Positions 1 through 5,766 of a stretch of 5,766 nucleotides of DNA are shown one piece after another (within the stretch, counting starts at the first letter, position 1; each line of letters opens with the position of its first letter). The stretch is from positions 1 through 5,766 of the forward strand of contig JAOZOM010000082.1 in assembly GCA_029933275.1 (NCBI GenBank). Direction: 5' to 3'. The DNA comes from Anaerolineales bacterium. Its GTDB lineage: Bacteria; Chloroflexota; Anaerolineae; Anaerolineales; Villigracilaceae. The position numbers and the translations under genes were made by a program. The notes below the pieces were generated by a model that was not told the DNA's origin, made no database searches, and worked only from the letters and a program-made list of their open reading frames with translations.

Positions 1-354
1 ATTGGTGAACAAATTGAACAATGGAACGTCTTTCCTGCTTTATTGAAAATTGCTAGAGGGTGCTTGTTTTTTTCTCAAGGTAAACATGGTTTGGCGTTGG
101 AAACCTATATGGAAGGGTACATTGAACTTGCCTATATAGACGGCTATGGAGTTGCTTTGTATGAGGCTCACAGAGATAGATTATTTAGAAATTTACAAAA
201 ATTACTTAATATGGCAGAGCGACGACAATGGCTAGTGTCTATAAAAGAAATATGGGAGGCTAAGGGCTTAAGTAAGAAACTCCCGGGCTTAGTTGATTTA
301 TGCGATGCACGATTAATGACTATCGATCTTTTCTCGGAGAGTAATTATGAATAA
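1..354 (+). CDS. 3' end of a TPR-like helical protein (partial, function unknown)
   Basis: The reading frame is open from base 1 to the TAA at 352-354, so this is the last 117 residues of a longer protein cut by the window edge; the internal TTG at 43 is probably not the true start. Residues 18-40 fit tetratricopeptide spacing (G20, F23, A32, Y36, G39 at the usual TPR consensus positions), and the rest is predicted to be helical, rich in Leu, Arg and Glu. No catalytic motif is visible. The last 8 bases overlap the radical SAM gene, whose ribosome binding site lies inside this frame, so the two are very likely cotranscribed and translationally coupled. Base composition is AT-rich (about 38% G+C by eye) compared with the btu genes. 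It could be the helical tail of a TPR scaffold or of a STAND-type ATPase, but the missing N-terminus prevents a choice. Confidence 0.75.
   Translation: MGEQIEQWNVFPALLKIARGCLFFSQGKHGLALETYMEGYIELAYIDGYGVALYEAHRDRLFRNLQKLLNMAERRQWLVSIKEIWEAKGLSKKLPGLVDLCDARLMTIDLFSESNYE
336..341 (+). promoter_or_regulatory. Ribosome binding site of the radical SAM gene
   Basis: GGAGAG lies five bases before the ATG at 347, inside the end of the upstream reading frame. It supports the long N-terminus, including the Cys-rich segment, and suggests coupling to translation of the upstream gene. Confidence 0.6.
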
Positions 355-1819
355 AACAAGAGAAAAGCACCTTTTTCCGCAGATAATTGTTGCCTGTAGT
401 TGGGTATATATCGAGCAAGATTGTGGAGACTGCGCCTGCGCCCTCACCCCCTGCAATGATATTCTGCCCCCTTCTGCAAATAGTATTTGGCAGAAGGCAA
501 AAGATGTTACTCTCGTTCAATTTCCCCATAATTGGCGAGGATTTTACCTGCCTAAAGGCGTAAATTCCCTAGCTCTTCTTAATCAACCGGCTTATGATCT
601 TTGGGAAAGCTTTCAGGAAAGCCGTTCTCTTCTCTTGTTGGATGAAGAAGAGATTCGGATTGTCCGAGATATGACAGGGGTTGGTTTATTGGTATCGCCT
701 GACGCACAGCCTTCTATCTCTGAGAAATCGCGTAGTATACAATTAGCCGCCTGGCTTCATGTTACCGACCGTTGTAACCTCCGCTGTGCTTATTGCTACC
801 TCCCGCATAAAAGCGAGGATATGACTCTCGAAATAGGTAAAGCCGCGATAGATGCAACCATTCGTGCCGCGCGGGATAACGGCTATCAACAAGTCAAATT
901 CAAGTACGCCGGCGGGGAACCTTTGCTCAGGTTTCCCTTTATTCTTGAATTGCATCAATACGCCCAGCAATTAGCCGAAGAATATGACCTTGAACTTGAT
1001 GGTGTTATTCTCAGTAACGGGACTTTGCTGACAGAAGAAATTATCACAACCATGCAAGATTTGGATTTGCGTCTAATGATTTCCCTCGACGGGGTGGGGG
1101 AATGGCATGATGCTCAACGTCCTTACGCAAGCGGACGCGGCAGTTTTGCCGATGTAGCTGAATCAGTTGAGTTAGCTTTAGCGCATGATTTAATCCCAGA
1201 TATTTCTGTCACCGTCAGTGGACGTAATGCTGAGGGTTTACCAGAAATAATGAATTGGCTTTTAGAACGTGATTTACCCTTTAGTTTGAATTTTTATAGG
1301 CAAAACGACCTCTCAATTTCTCATATTGATTTGAAGTTGGAAGAAGAGAAAATCATTGCGGGGATGCTCGCCGCGTTTGACGTGATTGAGCATAATTTAC
1401 CGAGTCGTAGTTTACTTGCATCCTTAACAGACCGTGCTAATCTAGCTGTGCCGCATAAGCGTACTTGTTCTGTTGGAGATAGTTATTTAGTTTTCAACCA
1501 GCACGGGCAAGTTTCAAAATGCCAAATGAAAATGGATGCACCAATAGCCGATATTCATACCGAAAATTTATTGCAAGTAATTCGTGAAGATAAATCAGGT
1601 ATTCAGAATGTTTCTGTTGAAGAGAAGGAGGGTTGCCGAGATTGTGAATGGAAATATTGGTGTACTGGTGGATGTCCCTTGGAGAGCTATCGTGTAACGG
1701 GGCGGTATGATGTGAAATCCCCGAACTGCAATATTTATAAAACCATTTTTCCCGAAGTCTTACGTTTAGAGGGTTTACGTCTGCTCAAAGAAGCGGGCGA
1801 ACTCGAAGAGGTTATGTAA
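347..1819 (+). CDS. Radical SAM/SPASM enzyme, probable peptide or protein maturase
   Basis: Predicted 490-aa cytosolic Fe-S enzyme that cleaves S-adenosylmethionine to a radical and modifies a peptide or protein. The radical SAM cluster motif is C143-X3-C147-X2-C150, followed by GGE at 189-191. The C-terminus carries a full seven-cysteine SPASM set: C374-X12-G-X4-C392, then C430-X2-C433-X5-C439-X3-C443, then C461, which is expected to bind two auxiliary 4Fe-4S clusters as in anSME-type maturases. Residues about 55-118, ahead of the barrel, resemble a PqqD-like winged-helix RiPP recognition element, though this is judged only by pattern. Residues 17-36 are Cys-rich (C17, C26, C29, C31, C36), which is unusual. 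The ATG at 347 is chosen because GGAGAG at 336-341 sits five bases upstream; the next in-frame Met is residue 109. It overlaps the upstream gene by 8 bases. The substrate is unknown; a sulfatase-type maturase is less likely because no sulfatase gene is nearby. Confidence 0.93.
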   Translation: MNKTREKHLFPQIIVACSWVYIEQDCGDCACALTPCNDILPPSANSIWQKAKDVTLVQFPHNWRGFYLPKGVNSLALLNQPAYDLWESFQESRSLLLLDEEEIRIVRDMTGVGLLVSPDAQPSISEKSRSIQLAAWLHVTDRCNLRCAYCYLPHKSEDMTLEIGKAAIDATIRAARDNGYQQVKFKYAGGEPLLRFPFILELHQYAQQLAEEYDLELDGVILSNGTLLTEEIITTMQDLDLRLMISLDGVGEWHDAQRPYASGRGSFADVAESVELALAHDLIPDISVTVSGRNAEGLPEIMNWLLERDLPFSLNFYRQNDLSISHIDLKLEEEKIIAGMLAAFDVIEHNLPSRSLLASLTDRANLAVPHKRTCSVGDSYLVFNQHGQVSKCQMKMDAPIADIHTENLLQVIREDKSGIQNVSVEEKEGCRDCEWKYWCTGGCPLESYRVTGRYDVKSPNCNIYKTIFPEVLRLEGLRLLKEAGELEEVM

Positions 1820-1899
1820 TTCTCCTCGAAATGCTATTTAAACGGAAGCAAGCCAAAATCAGGAGCGATTCTCCCTCCCCAAAACCCAAAATCACGCGG

Positions 1900-1905
1900 T
1901 ATAAT
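1900..1905 (+). promoter_or_regulatory. Candidate -10 box of the btu operon promoter
   Basis: A perfect TATAAT lies 26 bases before the riboswitch P1 helix, so a transcript starting near 1912 would include the whole aptamer. No TTGACA-like -35 sequence is seen at the expected distance and there is no TG extension. The call rests on the -10 match and its position. Confidence 0.45.
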
Positions 1906-1930
1906 CTCACCACATTAACAACTTAACCCT

Positions 1931-2053
1931 CGATCAAGGTACCTCCTCCCCCGGATGGGAAGGTTTAATGGCGAAGTCGGTTTAAGTCCGACGCTGTCGC
2001 GCAACTGTAAGATTCACAAATCGCTGAATCAAGTCAGGTCGCCCGCCTTGATC
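1931..2053 (+). promoter_or_regulatory. Cobalamin riboswitch aptamer
   Basis: The leader carries the landmarks of the cobalamin family. P1 is GATCAAGG (1932-1939) with CCTTGATC (2046-2053), a perfect 8-bp helix. GATGGGAAG lies at 1954-1962. A P5-like stem GTCGG (1976-1980)/CCGAC (1988-1992) has a 7-base loop. The conserved core GCTGTCGCGCAACTGTAAG (1993-2011) is a close match to the family consensus, and AGTCAGGTCGCCCGCC (2032-2047) forms the B12 box region. A variable stem GATTC (2011-2015)/GAATC (2026-2030) sits between them. At about 122 nt it is compact, with short peripheral helices. It precedes a B12-type ABC importer, which fits feedback repression by cobalamin. I cannot tell adenosyl- from aquo-/methylcobalamin preference by eye. 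Confidence 0.93.
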
Positions 2054-2109
2054 CTATCCACAAACCTCGCGGAAAGGAGGTGGAAATCGGTTTTTTAGAT
2101 TTTAATCCC

Positions 2110-2136
2110 TCCCCTGTCGCTTTGGCAGGGGATTTT
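2110..2136 (+). terminator. Intrinsic-terminator-like hairpin, probable riboswitch expression platform
   Basis: TCCCCTGTC (2110-2118) pairs with GGCAGGGGA (2124-2132), giving a nine-pair stem including one G-U, closed by a five-base loop and followed by TTTT. It lies about 57 bases after the aptamer, where an off-state terminator would be expected. The U-run is short, so efficiency is uncertain, and I did not find a clear antiterminator partner. Confidence 0.55.
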
Positions 2137-2145
2137 GATTCTATA

Positions 2146-2212
2146 GCCCCCCTCTCTCCCCTCAAGGGGAGTACTTATTCCTTCCCCATGAGGGGGAAGG
2201 TTAGGATGGGGC
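2146..2212 (+). repeat. Compound palindromic element (REP/MITE-like)
   Basis: Closing arms GCCCC (2146-2150) and GGGGC (2208-2212) enclose two perfect hairpins. The first is CTCCCC (2156-2161), loop TCAA, GGGGAG (2166-2171). The second is CCTTCCCC (2180-2187), loop ATGAG, GGGGAAGG (2193-2200), followed by a GGTTAGGATGGGG tail. This C-rich/G-rich form resembles extragenic palindromic repeats that occur in many copies in environmental bacterial genomes. It sits between the riboswitch terminator and the btuF ribosome binding site. No target-site duplication is obvious. Copy number cannot be judged from one window. Confidence 0.6.
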
Positions 2213-2225
2213 ACGATGTAAATTT

Positions 2226-2230
2226 AGGAG
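2226..2230 (+). promoter_or_regulatory. Ribosome binding site of btuF
   Basis: AGGAG is placed six bases before the ATG at 2237. It is far downstream of the aptamer and of the orphan consensus Shine-Dalgarno sequence near 2073-2081, and it fixes the btuF start at the lipoprotein signal peptide. Confidence 0.75.
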
Positions 2231-2236
2231 TATCTT

Positions 2237-3322
2237 ATGAAAAAAATCAAAGGGCTTTTTGCCATTCTTGTATTGTTGAGCTTGTTGCTCGGCGCGTGTA
2301 CCCCATCTGCAACACCGACCTTTCCCTCGGCTCCTACAGACGCAGATTTTGAAGAAATAGAGGTATACGATGATCCAGAATCTGCCCCGCCAACCAAAAC
2401 CACCCCCTCTATGGCAACGCCGCCTGCCCCTCCCGTGGATGTACGCGCCAACCCCGGAATAGAGCCAACGCCATTCACGCCCGTTGAACTCACGGATACG
2501 TTGGGTAATACCCTCACTCTTGACGAGCCGCCTGTACGCATCATTTCCCTTGCCCCCTCGATTACCGAAATCCTCTATGCCATCGGCGCGGGTGATTTGC
2601 TCGTTGGGCGCACCGATTTTGATAACTACCCCGAAGCCGTTCTCGAACTTCCGAGTGTTGGCGGTGTTACCGCCGATACCATGAGCATGGAGGTCATTAT
2701 CGACCTCGAGCCGGATTTCATTCTTGGGGGAAGCGTCTGGCAAGCGGATTTAATTGACACGCTAAACGAAAACGGGATGCCCAGCCTCACCTTTGAACCA
2801 AATAATTTGGATGAGATAATGGATTTGATGCTCCTCCTCGGCGATGCGACCGGACACGCGGCGGATGCCGCCTCAGCAGTTGAGCAGATGAAAGCGCGCG
2901 TAAGTGTGGTTGCTTCCGTTGTGGAGACAATTCCTCAATCCGAGCGCGTTACTCTCTTTTACGAAGTTTGGCACGAGCCGCTAATGACGACCACCAATCG
3001 AACTTTCATCGGTGAAATCATCACTTTAGCCGGCGGAGAAAATATCTTCGGTGACCTCGAAGAGACCTATCCCGCTGTTAGTGCGGAAGAAATCATCGCC
3101 GCGAACCCCGATGTTATTCTCGGACCCACCAGCCACGGCGACCAACTCACCGCCGAAGTCATCGCCAAGCGCGAAGGTTGGAGTGAACTCTCAGCTGTTC
3201 AAAACAACGCAATCTACCTCATAGATGGCGATATTATCTCTCGCGCCGGTCCCCGCGTAGTGGATGCTTTGGAAGCGGTAGCCTCTGCGCTCTATCCAGC
3301 GTATTTTGAGTCTTTGTATTAA
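2237..3322 (+). CDS. btuF: Cobalamin ABC importer, substrate-binding lipoprotein BtuF
   Basis: Predicted 361-aa lipid-anchored receptor that captures corrinoid outside the membrane and delivers it to BtuCD. Residues 1-20 are a lipoprotein signal peptide (positive KKIK, hydrophobic core, lipobox LGAC) with C21 as the lipidation site. Residues 22-80 form a low-complexity Thr/Pro/Ala/acidic linker. The Peripla_BP_2 fold runs from about 82 to 355: it opens with DTLGNTLTL, then the family-typical RIISLAPSITEILYAIGAG (101-119), VGGV (141-144), and in the second lobe FYEVWHEPL with LAGGENIF (264-271), then IIAANPDVIL. Helical-backbone binding proteins of this class also bind siderophores or heme; the cobalamin assignment comes mainly from the riboswitch directly upstream. 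It is the first gene of the btuFCD operon. A hairpin follows its stop codon. Confidence 0.9.
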   Translation: MKKIKGLFAILVLLSLLLGACTPSATPTFPSAPTDADFEEIEVYDDPESAPPTKTTPSMATPPAPPVDVRANPGIEPTPFTPVELTDTLGNTLTLDEPPVRIISLAPSITEILYAIGAGDLLVGRTDFDNYPEAVLELPSVGGVTADTMSMEVIIDLEPDFILGGSVWQADLIDTLNENGMPSLTFEPNNLDEIMDLMLLLGDATGHAADAASAVEQMKARVSVVASVVETIPQSERVTLFYEVWHEPLMTTTNRTFIGEIITLAGGENIFGDLEETYPAVSAEEIIAANPDVILGPTSHGDQLTAEVIAKREGWSELSAVQNNAIYLIDGDIISRAGPRVVDALEAVASALYPAYFESLY

Positions 3323-3329
3323 ATCACAA

Positions 3330-3359
3330 TGTCCCGCGGGGCATTTACTCTGCGGGACA
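3330..3359 (+). other. btuF-btuC intergenic hairpin
   Basis: TGTCCCGC (3330-3337) pairs with GCGGGACA (3352-3359), an 8-bp GC-rich stem with a 14-base loop, followed by GTTTAATTT. The T-tract is broken, so it is a poor complete terminator. It may give partial termination or protect the btuF message, making the receptor more abundant than the membrane complex. Its 3' arm contains the only purine-rich stretch (GCGGGACAG) before the btuC start. Confidence 0.6.
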
Positions 3360-3369
3360 GTTTAATTTC

Positions 3370-4371
3370 ATGAATTCAGAGAAGCTCCATTATTCCCTCA
3401 TTCTGTTGGCATTGGTAATCATTTTGTTGGCAGTAGCTCTACTCAGTTTGGGGGTGGGAGCAGTTTCGCTCACGCCAACCGAGACTTTTGCCGCGCTAGT
3501 GGGGAATCCCATCAAAGCCTCTCATCGTCCCATTGTCTGGGATTTTCGTCTAGCGCGAGTTTTGCTGGCAATGCTCTGTGGCGCATCACTTTCTTCAGCC
3601 GGTGTTGGATTTCAGGGCTTATTTCGCAATCCCCTCGCCGATCCCTATATCGTTGGGGCATCGGGTGGTGCGGCTCTCGGCGCGACCCTTGCGGCAATTT
3701 ATCGTAATGCCGCTTTTTCTGTGCCGCTGGGCGTAGGCGCATTTTTCGGCTCTCTACTGGCGGTTATCATCGTTTTCTTAATTGCCGAAGTGAGTAATTT
3801 CGGCTCTATCGCTGGTTTATTGCTCGCAGGCGCGGCAATGAGTTCCATGCTCGCCTCGCTCGTTTCCCTGCTTTTGCTTTTGAGCAATGAAGTTTTACAT
3901 GGCATCTTCTTTTGGCTCATGGGCGGATTTTCAGGACGAAGCTGGACGCATTTAACGCAAGCTCTGTGGATAGCCCCGTTCGGGATTGGCATCATTTGGA
4001 TTATGTCGCGTGCTTTAGATGCCCTTGCTACGGGTGAAGAAAGCGCGCAAGCCCTCGGCTTAGATTTGCGTAAAGCGCGTCTTATCATCGTAATTGGCGC
4101 ATCTTTAGCAACCGCCTCTGCTGTTTCGGTGAGCGGAGTTATCGGTTTTGTTGGCTTAATTGCCCCCCATTTGGCACGAAAACTGGTCGGCGCAACGCAC
4201 GCGCGCCTTCTTCCCATAGCGATGTTGCTCGGCGGTATCTTGCTCGTTTTTTCGGATACTTTAGCGCGTACCCTCATGGCTCCAATGGAAATGCCCGTAG
4301 GCATTTTTACCGCTCTCTTGGGGGGACCCTTTTTCCTCTATCTTCTCCGCAGTAGCGGGAGTAAATTATGA
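3370..4371 (+). CDS. btuC: Cobalamin ABC importer, permease BtuC (FecCD family)
   Basis: Predicted 333-aa integral membrane subunit; two copies would form the translocation path, fed by BtuF and driven by BtuD. The length is normal for FecCD permeases, which have about ten membrane helices. Recognisable segments are an N-terminal helix (8-32), RLARVLLA (60-67), QGLFRNPLADPYIVGASGGA (82-101), HGIFFWLMGGFSGRSW (177-192), the ATPase-coupling region GEESAQALGLD (222-232), GVIGFVGLIAPHLAR (256-270), and the final MPVGIFTALLGGPFFLYLL (308-326). The ATG at 3370 is chosen because it precedes the first membrane helix at normal distance, although no good Shine-Dalgarno sequence is seen before it. It overlaps btuD by ATGA. 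By sequence alone it could also carry heme or a siderophore; the riboswitch argues for B12. Confidence 0.93.
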   Translation: MNSEKLHYSLILLALVIILLAVALLSLGVGAVSLTPTETFAALVGNPIKASHRPIVWDFRLARVLLAMLCGASLSSAGVGFQGLFRNPLADPYIVGASGGAALGATLAAIYRNAAFSVPLGVGAFFGSLLAVIIVFLIAEVSNFGSIAGLLLAGAAMSSMLASLVSLLLLLSNEVLHGIFFWLMGGFSGRSWTHLTQALWIAPFGIGIIWIMSRALDALATGEESAQALGLDLRKARLIIVIGASLATASAVSVSGVIGFVGLIAPHLARKLVGATHARLLPIAMLLGGILLVFSDTLARTLMAPMEMPVGIFTALLGGPFFLYLLRSSGSKL

Positions 4372-5153
4372 ACTATATTCAAGCACAAAATCTCGATCTT
4401 GCTTATAAAGAAAAGACCGTTGTCCAAAACTTTGACTTAAATGTTAACACGGGGACAATCGTAGGCTTAATTGGTCCCAACGGATCGGGAAAAACGACCA
4501 TCTTGCGCGCCTTAGCAGGATTGCTTGATCCGCAACGAGGCGATATTCAGATTAACGCCAAAAATTTGCGAAATATCTCTAAGCGAAAGCGCGCTCGCAC
4601 AATGGGGTGGGTACCGCAACGCGAAACATTTGCTTGGTCGCTTAAAGTAGAGGATATTGTTTCACTAGGGCGCGCGCCTCATCGCGGCTGGCTTCTTCCC
4701 TTTTCGGCGTATGACTACAAGATTATTAAGAAAGCTCTCAAAAGTGCCGAATTAAGCAATTTCTCTTCTCGCTCCATAGATGAACTCTCTGGCGGAGAAT
4801 TTCAGCGCGTATTAATCGCGCGCGCCCTCGCTCAGGAACCAAAAATTCTACTCCTCGATGAGCCAACCGCCAATCTTGATATTCACCATCAAATCCAAGT
4901 TCTCGATTTAGTGCAAGAATTGGTCAAAAAAGAGAAAATGACCGCCGTCATTGCTATCCATGATCTTGGTTTGGCGGCACGTTACTGCGACCAACTCACA
5001 TTGCTTAATCACGGCAAAATACGCGCCACCGGCACGCCCGAAGAGGTTCTTACTTCTACTAATCTCGCCGCTGTTTTCGGTGTAAAAGCACAACTTTACC
5101 GCGATCCGCAGGGATTTTGGGCATTAAGTATTAAGAACGGGAAAAAGATATAG
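4368..5153 (+). CDS. btuD: Cobalamin ABC importer, ATP-binding subunit BtuD
   Basis: Predicted 261-aa cytosolic ATPase that dimerises under BtuC and powers corrinoid uptake. All ABC motifs are intact: Walker A GPNGSGKT at 36-43 (K42), Q-loop Q84, signature LSGGE at 140-144 followed by FQRVLIARAL, Walker B ILLLDEP at 160-166 (D164, catalytic E165), D-loop NLD at 169-171, and switch His H198 in AIHDLG. The overall pattern (VPQRETFAWSLKVEDIVSLGR) is that of the FepC/BtuD/HmuV importer class. The start overlaps the btuC stop by ATGA, with GGGAG at 4357-4361 as the ribosome binding site six bases upstream, so translation is likely coupled. A strong terminator follows directly. Length is typical for the family and nothing is truncated. 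Confidence 0.93.
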   Translation: MNYIQAQNLDLAYKEKTVVQNFDLNVNTGTIVGLIGPNGSGKTTILRALAGLLDPQRGDIQINAKNLRNISKRKRARTMGWVPQRETFAWSLKVEDIVSLGRAPHRGWLLPFSAYDYKIIKKALKSAELSNFSSRSIDELSGGEFQRVLIARALAQEPKILLLDEPTANLDIHHQIQVLDLVQELVKKEKMTAVIAIHDLGLAARYCDQLTLLNHGKIRATGTPEEVLTSTNLAAVFGVKAQLYRDPQGFWALSIKNGKKI

Positions 5154-5185
5154 AAAATGCCCGCCGATAGAGCGGGCATTTTTTT
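5154..5185. terminator. Strong bidirectional intrinsic terminator
   Basis: ATGCCCGC (5157-5164) pairs with GCGGGCAT (5172-5179) across a seven-base loop, and flanking A-T pairs (5154-5156 with 5180-5182) extend the stem. Seven T's (5179-5185) follow on the plus strand, ending the btu operon just after the btuD stop. AAAA at 5154-5157 supplies a shorter U-run for transcripts of the convergent HD-domain gene on the minus strand. Confidence 0.9.
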
Positions 5186-5204
5186 AGCTGCAATAAATTT
5201 TTCT

Positions 5205-5765
5205 TTATTCCCCTGCTAACCCTAACTCCGGCGCAATGCCGCGCATGGCTTCGATAACATTGCTAATATGCTCTGGTAACTCAACCCCAAATTCTTCGGC
5301 ACCACGTTCCATCTCTTCGCGGTTTGCTCCGGCGGCAAAGTGCTTATCCTTCCATTTTTTCTTCACCGATTTGACCTTCAAATCCATCAAGGAGCGCGAG
5401 GGGCGAACTAACGCAACTGCAGTAATGAGACCGGTAATCTCGTCACAGGCGTAGAGAGCTTTCTCCATAAGGGTATCACGCGGAATACCGGTATGATCCG
5501 CATGGCAGAGGATGGCACGAACGACCACCTCCGGCACACCCCGTTCACGCAGAATCGGTGCGCCTTTAACCGGATGTCCCTCTATTGTAGGATGAATCTC
5601 CCAATCGAAATCATGCAAGAGACCGGTGATTCCCCATAAATCCACGTCTTCTCCTAATTTTTCTGCATAAAAACGCATAGCGGATTCAACTGCAAACATG
5701 TGTTTAACCAAATTTTCATTTTTGACAAATTCTCGCACAATAGCAAGGGCTTCTGAACGTTCCAT
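5205..5765 (-). CDS. HD-domain hydrolase (HDIG-type), substrate unknown
   Basis: Predicted 186-aa soluble metal-dependent phosphohydrolase of the small stand-alone HD superfamily. The metal-binding pattern is complete: H22 in VKHMFAVE, H51-D52 in LLHDFDWE, H64 in GHPVKGA, H88 in ILCHAD, and D108 in CDEITG. This is the order H...HD...H...H...D seen in HDIG proteins. The C-terminal part, with LKVKSVKKKWKDKHFAAGANRE at about 129-150, is basic then acidic and typical of a widespread family annotated only as HD-domain protein. The ATG at 5765-5763 gives a natural N-terminus for the family, but only one upstream base is in the window, so the ribosome binding site is unseen. It is convergent with btuD and shares a terminator region with it. 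The reaction is unknown; nothing here links it to cobalamin. Confidence 0.88.
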   Translation of the reverse strand: MERSEALAIVREFVKNENLVKHMFAVESAMRFYAEKLGEDVDLWGITGLLHDFDWEIHPTIEGHPVKGAPILRERGVPEVVVRAILCHADHTGIPRDTLMEKALYACDEITGLITAVALVRPSRSLMDLKVKSVKKKWKDKHFAAGANREEMERGAEEFGVELPEHISNVIEAMRGIAPELGLAGE

Positions 5766-5766
5766 T

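Noticed and set aside
1801..1875. Possible terminator after the radical SAM gene (imperfect TCGA/GAGG pairing at 1803-1829 and GGAG/CTCC at 1862-1874)
   Set aside because: The stems are short or imperfect and no T-run follows either one, so I do not call a terminator; read-through into the leader cannot be excluded.
1831..1926. A 31-codon ORF starting at an ATG just after the radical SAM gene, considered as a possible precursor peptide
   Set aside because: It has no Shine-Dalgarno sequence, it runs across the candidate -10 box into the riboswitch leader, and its basic/Pro-rich product has no Cys or other precursor-like core motif.
2080..2352. A 90-codon plus-strand frame starting at GTG 2080 in the leader
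   Set aside because: Its start lies inside the orphan Shine-Dalgarno sequence, it reads through the terminator hairpin and the palindromic repeat, and it overlaps the well-supported btuF start in another frame.
2201..2743. Long minus-strand frames opposite the start of btuF
   Set aside because: Their products are low-complexity Gly/Arg/Ser sequences with no domain, and btuF on the plus strand explains the same bases with a signal peptide and a conserved fold.
3699..4304. A 201-codon minus-strand frame opposite btuC
   Set aside because: It is an antisense shadow of a strongly conserved permease; the product is Lys/Pro/Ala-rich with no recognisable motif or ribosome binding site.
1..5766. CRISPR array, tRNA or rRNA genes, insertion sequence transposase
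   Set aside because: No regularly spaced repeats, cloverleaf with T-loop consensus, rRNA-like sequence or transposase motif was seen on either strand.

Overview
The window holds two blocks of different character plus the end of a third transcription unit. The likely source is a bacterium of the Chloroflexota (Anaerolineae-like). This is inferred only from gene style: a lipoprotein with a long Thr/Pro/acidic linker, mixed TTG/ATG-rich moderate-GC genes, and a stand-alone HD protein. No phylogenetic marker is present, so the assignment is tentative.

Bases 1-1819 are an AT-richer block (about 38% G+C by eye count over bases 61-300). It contains the 3' end of a TPR-like helical protein. An 8-base overlap links this to a 490-aa radical SAM/SPASM enzyme with a complete seven-cysteine SPASM motif, an RRE-like region and an unusual Cys-rich N-terminus. 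This looks like part of a peptide- or protein-modifying (RiPP-like) cassette whose remainder, possibly including the substrate, lies upstream of the window.

Bases 1820-2236 are a non-coding leader. In order it holds a candidate -10 box, a compact cobalamin riboswitch aptamer with a perfect 8-bp P1, a consensus Shine-Dalgarno sequence with no start codon behind it, an intrinsic-terminator-like hairpin, a 67-bp compound palindrome resembling an extragenic palindromic repeat, and the ribosome binding site of the next gene.

Bases 2237-5153 are a vitamin B12 ABC importer operon: btuF (lipoprotein receptor), btuC (FecCD-family permease) and btuD (ATPase). A hairpin lies between btuF and btuC, and btuC and btuD overlap by ATGA. 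The riboswitch would turn this importer off when cellular cobalamin is plentiful. BtuF would capture the corrinoid outside the membrane, BtuC would form the channel and BtuD would power it. A strong terminator, which can work in both directions, separates the operon from a convergent HD-domain hydrolase gene at 5205-5765.

The part most likely to lead to something undescribed is the radical SAM cassette. The btu operon is conventional, but its leader has unusual structure.
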